A stretch of DNA of 56,391 nt from the NCBI GenBank assembly GCA_014383215.1, contig JACNIG010000142.1, positions 1 to 56,391 on the forward strand, written 5' to 3'. This document shows positions 54,417 to 56,391 of this stretch, piece after piece (the stretch's first letter is position 1; every line of letters starts with the position of its first letter). The notes under the pieces are model-generated. The model had not been told where the DNA came from. It searched no databases and saw nothing but the letters and a program-made list of their open reading frames with translations. This DNA comes from Candidatus Desulfatibia vada (GTDB taxonomy: Bacteria; Desulfobacterota; Desulfobacteria; Desulfobacterales; UBA11574). The translations under genes and the position numbers were made by a program.

Positions 54417-54493
54417 AACACTAACGTGGGCATAACCTGCTGGGGTTGAGCGACAGCGAAAACCCAGTCAGCGTTCATGCCATGGTTAGTGTT
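54417..54493 (-). repeat. attC-like site after the ORF6N cassette
   Basis: 77 bases. AACACTAAC at one end and GTTAGTGTT at the other are exact complements; inside, TGGGCATAA-CCTGCTGGGGTT pairs with AACCCAGTCAGCGTTCATGCCA. The size, the imperfect pairing with a small central loop and the GTTAGTG core resemble integron attC sites. It begins 5 bases beyond the stop codon of the ORF6N gene, the position attC takes in a gene cassette. The same core-and-flank CGTTAGTGTTCTA occurs at 55078. Confidence 0.65.
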
Positions 54494-54498
54494 TTGCT

Positions 54499-55017
54499 TT
54501 AATAACCAATCCGCCTTTTCTTTGGCAGCGGGTCTGGTTTTAAAAGCTGTTTGATTGCTTTAATCAACTCTATAATCTGTTCATCATGGTCAGCCAGGTG
54601 CCGTTCGATTTGTACAATCCGTCTCGACAGTTCTTTGTTCTCCGCTATCATCCGGCGTAACTTCACAAACGCCCGCACAATGAAAACGCTAACTTCAATT
54701 GCCCTTGGGGAATTCAGGGCATTTGCAGCCATTATAGCACCATGTTCCGTAAATGCATAAGGTAAGGAACTGGAATATTTCAGTTTTGAAAGGTGGTCGC
54801 AATTTGCGACCACCTCGGACTTTTCTTCTGCTGAAAGTTGAAACATGAAATCATCTGGAAATCGGCCTTTATTCCGTTTAACCTGCTCATTCAGTCTTTT
54901 CGTCGGTACGCCGTAAAATTCTGCCAAATCAGCATCGACAATGACTTTTTCATCTCGAATGAGTAGTATACGCTGCTCTATTCTTCCAACAGGAACTATC
55001 GGTTTTTTCTCAGGCAT
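54499..55017 (-). CDS. ORF6N-domain protein (integron-cassette gene)
   Basis: 172 residues from ATG 55017, with AAAGGA upstream; the longer track frame (to 55149) runs into the neighbouring attC-like site. The ORF6N domain is clear: RILLIRDEKVIVDADLAEFY, LNEQVKRNKGRFPDDFMFQL, YAFTEHGAIMAANALNS, then a helical C-terminus. ORF6N proteins are phage-derived DNA-binding-like proteins found often on mobile elements and cassettes; their role is unclear. Flanked by attC-like sequences on both sides. Confidence 0.88.
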   Translation of the reverse strand: MPEKKPIVPVGRIEQRILLIRDEKVIVDADLAEFYGVPTKRLNEQVKRNKGRFPDDFMFQLSAEEKSEVVANCDHLSKLKYSSSLPYAFTEHGAIMAANALNSPRAIEVSVFIVRAFVKLRRMIAENKELSRRIVQIERHLADHDEQIIELIKAIKQLLKPDPLPKKRRIGY

Positions 55018-55077
55018 GGATGTTGAGTCCTTTATTATCAGAGTGTAGCCGGTCGCAAATTGCGGCCACATTTTTAG

Positions 55078-55210
55078 AACACTAACGCAGAAGTGAGGGG
55101 GTGGGCGGCGCTCTGTGAAAAAGGTATTTAAAAGCTCAAATCGCAGCACTTGAAAAACGTTTTAAAAGCCGCGATTTTAGCCCGGTCCCTCTCCACTGAC
55201 ATGTTCTGTA
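55078..55210 (-). repeat. Second attC-like site, VCR-sized
   Basis: About 130 bases between the two cassette genes. One end is AACACTAACGCAG, the same core as the first site. Inside, GCTAAAATCGCGGC pairs with GCTGCGATTTGAGC (minus-strand reading), and GGAGAGGGACCGGGC pairs loosely with GCCCACCCCCTC. The second core next to the upstream gene's stop is not canonical (ACAGAAC). Weaker than the first site but in the expected place. Confidence 0.45.
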
Positions 55211-55212
55211 AT

Positions 55213-55443
55213 TCAGTGATTGTTAATATGACTATTGAACTTCTTCGCCAATTCTAAAATAGAGATCTGAATTCCGGCTATTTTCTGGATAGCCCATGCT
55301 TGGAATATCTCATCTTTTCGGTCTTTATCTTCAGGGCGTAGCTCGATGTATTCCTGATAATGCGCATGAAATTCATAGATTAATTCTTCCGTCTTTTCCT
55401 CGACCATTTTTTCGCCTTCTTTAATTTTGTCTATGGCTGACAT
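55213..55443 (-). CDS. Small cassette-encoded protein, unknown
   Basis: 76 residues, mostly helical and charged (IDKIKEGEKMVEEKTEELIY, IAGIQISILELAKKFNSHIN). No family recognised. AAAAGGAAAA precedes the ATG. Its stop is 3 bases from the second attC-like site, and it is the gene closest to the broken intI, so it would be the first cassette of the array. Confidence 0.65.
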   Translation of the reverse strand: MSAIDKIKEGEKMVEEKTEELIYEFHAHYQEYIELRPEDKDRKDEIFQAWAIQKIAGIQISILELAKKFNSHINNH

Positions 55444-55786
55444 ATACGGTTTTCCTTTTCATATGTGCAAAATTTTTATGGTACAGAACAGGTATTGGTA
55501 GGACGCCTGTATATCCAATAGGCGGGAATCCTCATAGTACCATATTGCGGGATTCCCGCTAACAACCTATTGCGGGCCAAGTTTCAATAATTTTACTGAG
55601 AAATATTTAAATCGGCACAGAAATTTGTGCGCTTATGCACGGATTCTTGGGCATTTTAAGACTTCCGATACGGCCTGAAACCACCTATGTTTCATGAAAT
55701 CAAGAGGTTGGGAGTCTGGCACGCAAATTGCTCATTTTCAGGTCGGTAGATGTATGCCGTTTTCAGAAATTCTTTGGAAAAGTATA
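55444..55786. other. Probable attI / promoter region of the integron
   Basis: The spacer between the divergent intI remnant and the first cassette gene, where attI, Pc and PintI normally lie. It contains inverted CGGGAATCC/GGATTCCCG-like sequences near 55523-55560 and clustered GCAC/GTGC motifs at 55615-55640. An exact attI core could not be identified. Confidence 0.35.
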
Positions 55787-56330
55787 ATGAAACAAAAAAC
55801 AAATGATGTCAATACCTTTTGGAGCAATTTCCGTGACGCTGTTATCCGCTCCGGTATCGACGCATCAAATGCTGACTGGTATGTAAAATGGGCAGAAAAA
55901 TTTGCAGTATCAATTAAAGGGCGACCCTTGCGTCAACGTACGCCCAAAGATATTCAACAGTTCCTATCAAAGTTAAAAAACCGGAAAGGTATCATAAAGT
56001 GGCAAGTTGAACAGGCACGCGATGCGTTGAAGATTTTATACTACGATTTTTTAAAATTTCCTATCCCGATACCAGAGCCTACTGCACCCCCTCAACAAGA
56101 GACAAAAGTAAAATGACCGGTGCCCCCAAGGACTGGATCTGGCAATATGTTTTTCCAGCCGCCCGATTGAGTGTCGACCCACGTAGCGGTAAAGTGCGCA
56201 GACACCACATTGATGCCAGCACATTGCGCAAGGCCATCAAACGTGCAGCCCGGGCGGCAGGGCTCAGCAAACAGGTTTCACCGCATACTCTGCGACATTA
56301 TGCCGAGTTCCGGATTATGCCGAGTTAGGC
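55787..56330 (+). pseudogene. Integron integrase (intI) with internal deletion
   Basis: The first frame (ATG 55787) has TFWSNFRDAVIRSGIDASNA, KWAEKFAVSIKGRPLRQRTP and [15 protein letters not shown], like the extra N-terminal domain of long integron integrases. After ETKVK it stops, and an overlapping frame (ATG 56113) resumes with [30 protein letters not shown] and VSPHTLRH, the integron-specific region and catalytic HxxR box of IntI. The core-binding domain and first catalytic arginine are missing, and the end after HTLRH (expected SFATHLL) is replaced by YAEFRIMPS and a stop. Not functional. Confidence 0.8.
56297..56326. repeat. Two ATTATGCCGAGTT direct repeats at the intI break
   Basis: ATTATGCCGAGTT occurs at 56297-56309 and 56314-56326, exactly where the intI reading frame loses similarity. 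It may mark the end of another inserted element that continues beyond the window. Confidence 0.6.
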
Positions 56331-56391
56331 TATTTTCACCCACATTATATTCTTTATTTACCCACTTTTATATATTCCTCCCGTTAATTGA

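Overview
The window looks like a chromosomal segment of an uncultured or little-studied Desulfobacterota (Desulfobacterales-type) bacterium. The evidence is the gene content: a DUF3786 protein with an Fe-S-type cysteine cluster, a hexulose-phosphate synthase/RraA fusion, a TRAP transporter, lysine/alanine-rich H1-like proteins and a hisS-aspS pair. Codon use is mixed and intergenic DNA is rich in small palindromic repeats. This placement is inferred from families, not from a marker-gene tree. I saw no rRNA, tRNA or CRISPR array.

Layout. 1-401 holds a truncated palindromic mobile-like element and two hairpins. 402-4872 (minus) encodes alanine racemase, alanine dehydrogenase and a UvrD-type helicase. 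5171-13661 carries two pairs of an H1-like nucleoid protein followed by an M16 metalloprotease, one exported and one cytosolic, with rsmA and a DUF2062-like remnant between them. 13698-14579 is a Rossmann/DUF2520 protein. 14646-17387 is a TRAP transporter (dctPQM), divergent from a RuMP-type pair (phosphohexuloisomerase and HPS-RraA fusion, 17662-19549). 19647-23320 is a defence-like island: an intact AAA ATPase/DUF4276 pair, then a graveyard of a 5'-truncated TIR-like gene, a radC stub, the tail of one XRE gene, an intact XRE gene and a Fic gene with its catalytic core deleted. 23603-31599 is housekeeping: hisS, aspS, DUF3786 protein, recQ, a small membrane protein and a metallo-beta-lactamase-fold hydrolase.

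The most interesting part is the envelope block at 31928-53659. On the minus strand is an Mla-like lipid transporter (MlaE, an ATPase-like subunit that has lost its nucleotide-binding motifs, MlaD). Divergent from it is a plus-strand run: a FlgT_N-like periplasmic protein, a TPR/CsgG-like lipoprotein, a CsgG-like/fibronectin-III protein, a small exported protein, a 1230-residue AsmA/YdbH-like protein, a YdbL-like (DUF1318) lipoprotein, and a 2847-residue exported protein. That last protein has a TolB-type propeller, long TPR arrays, what looks like a degenerate CHAT domain in the middle and an intact CHAT protease domain at its C-terminus. The last two genes overlap by 4 bases. The set suggests an uncharacterised envelope system that combines lipid transfer, CsgG-like proteins and a giant TPR-CHAT protease.

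The right end (53.8-56.4 kb) reads as a fossil chromosomal integron. It has an intI-like gene broken by an internal deletion, two cassette-like genes (small unknown protein; ORF6N protein) pointing away from it, each followed by an attC-like palindrome, and then the remnant of an IS110-family transposase.

Several small dispersed repeats recur in this single window: a 13-bp-TIR palindromic element (two copies), a CCTAATYGAG palindrome (about five copies), a TGATGAATTCG palindrome (three), and a GTGYCCATCCATAAAG motif (two).
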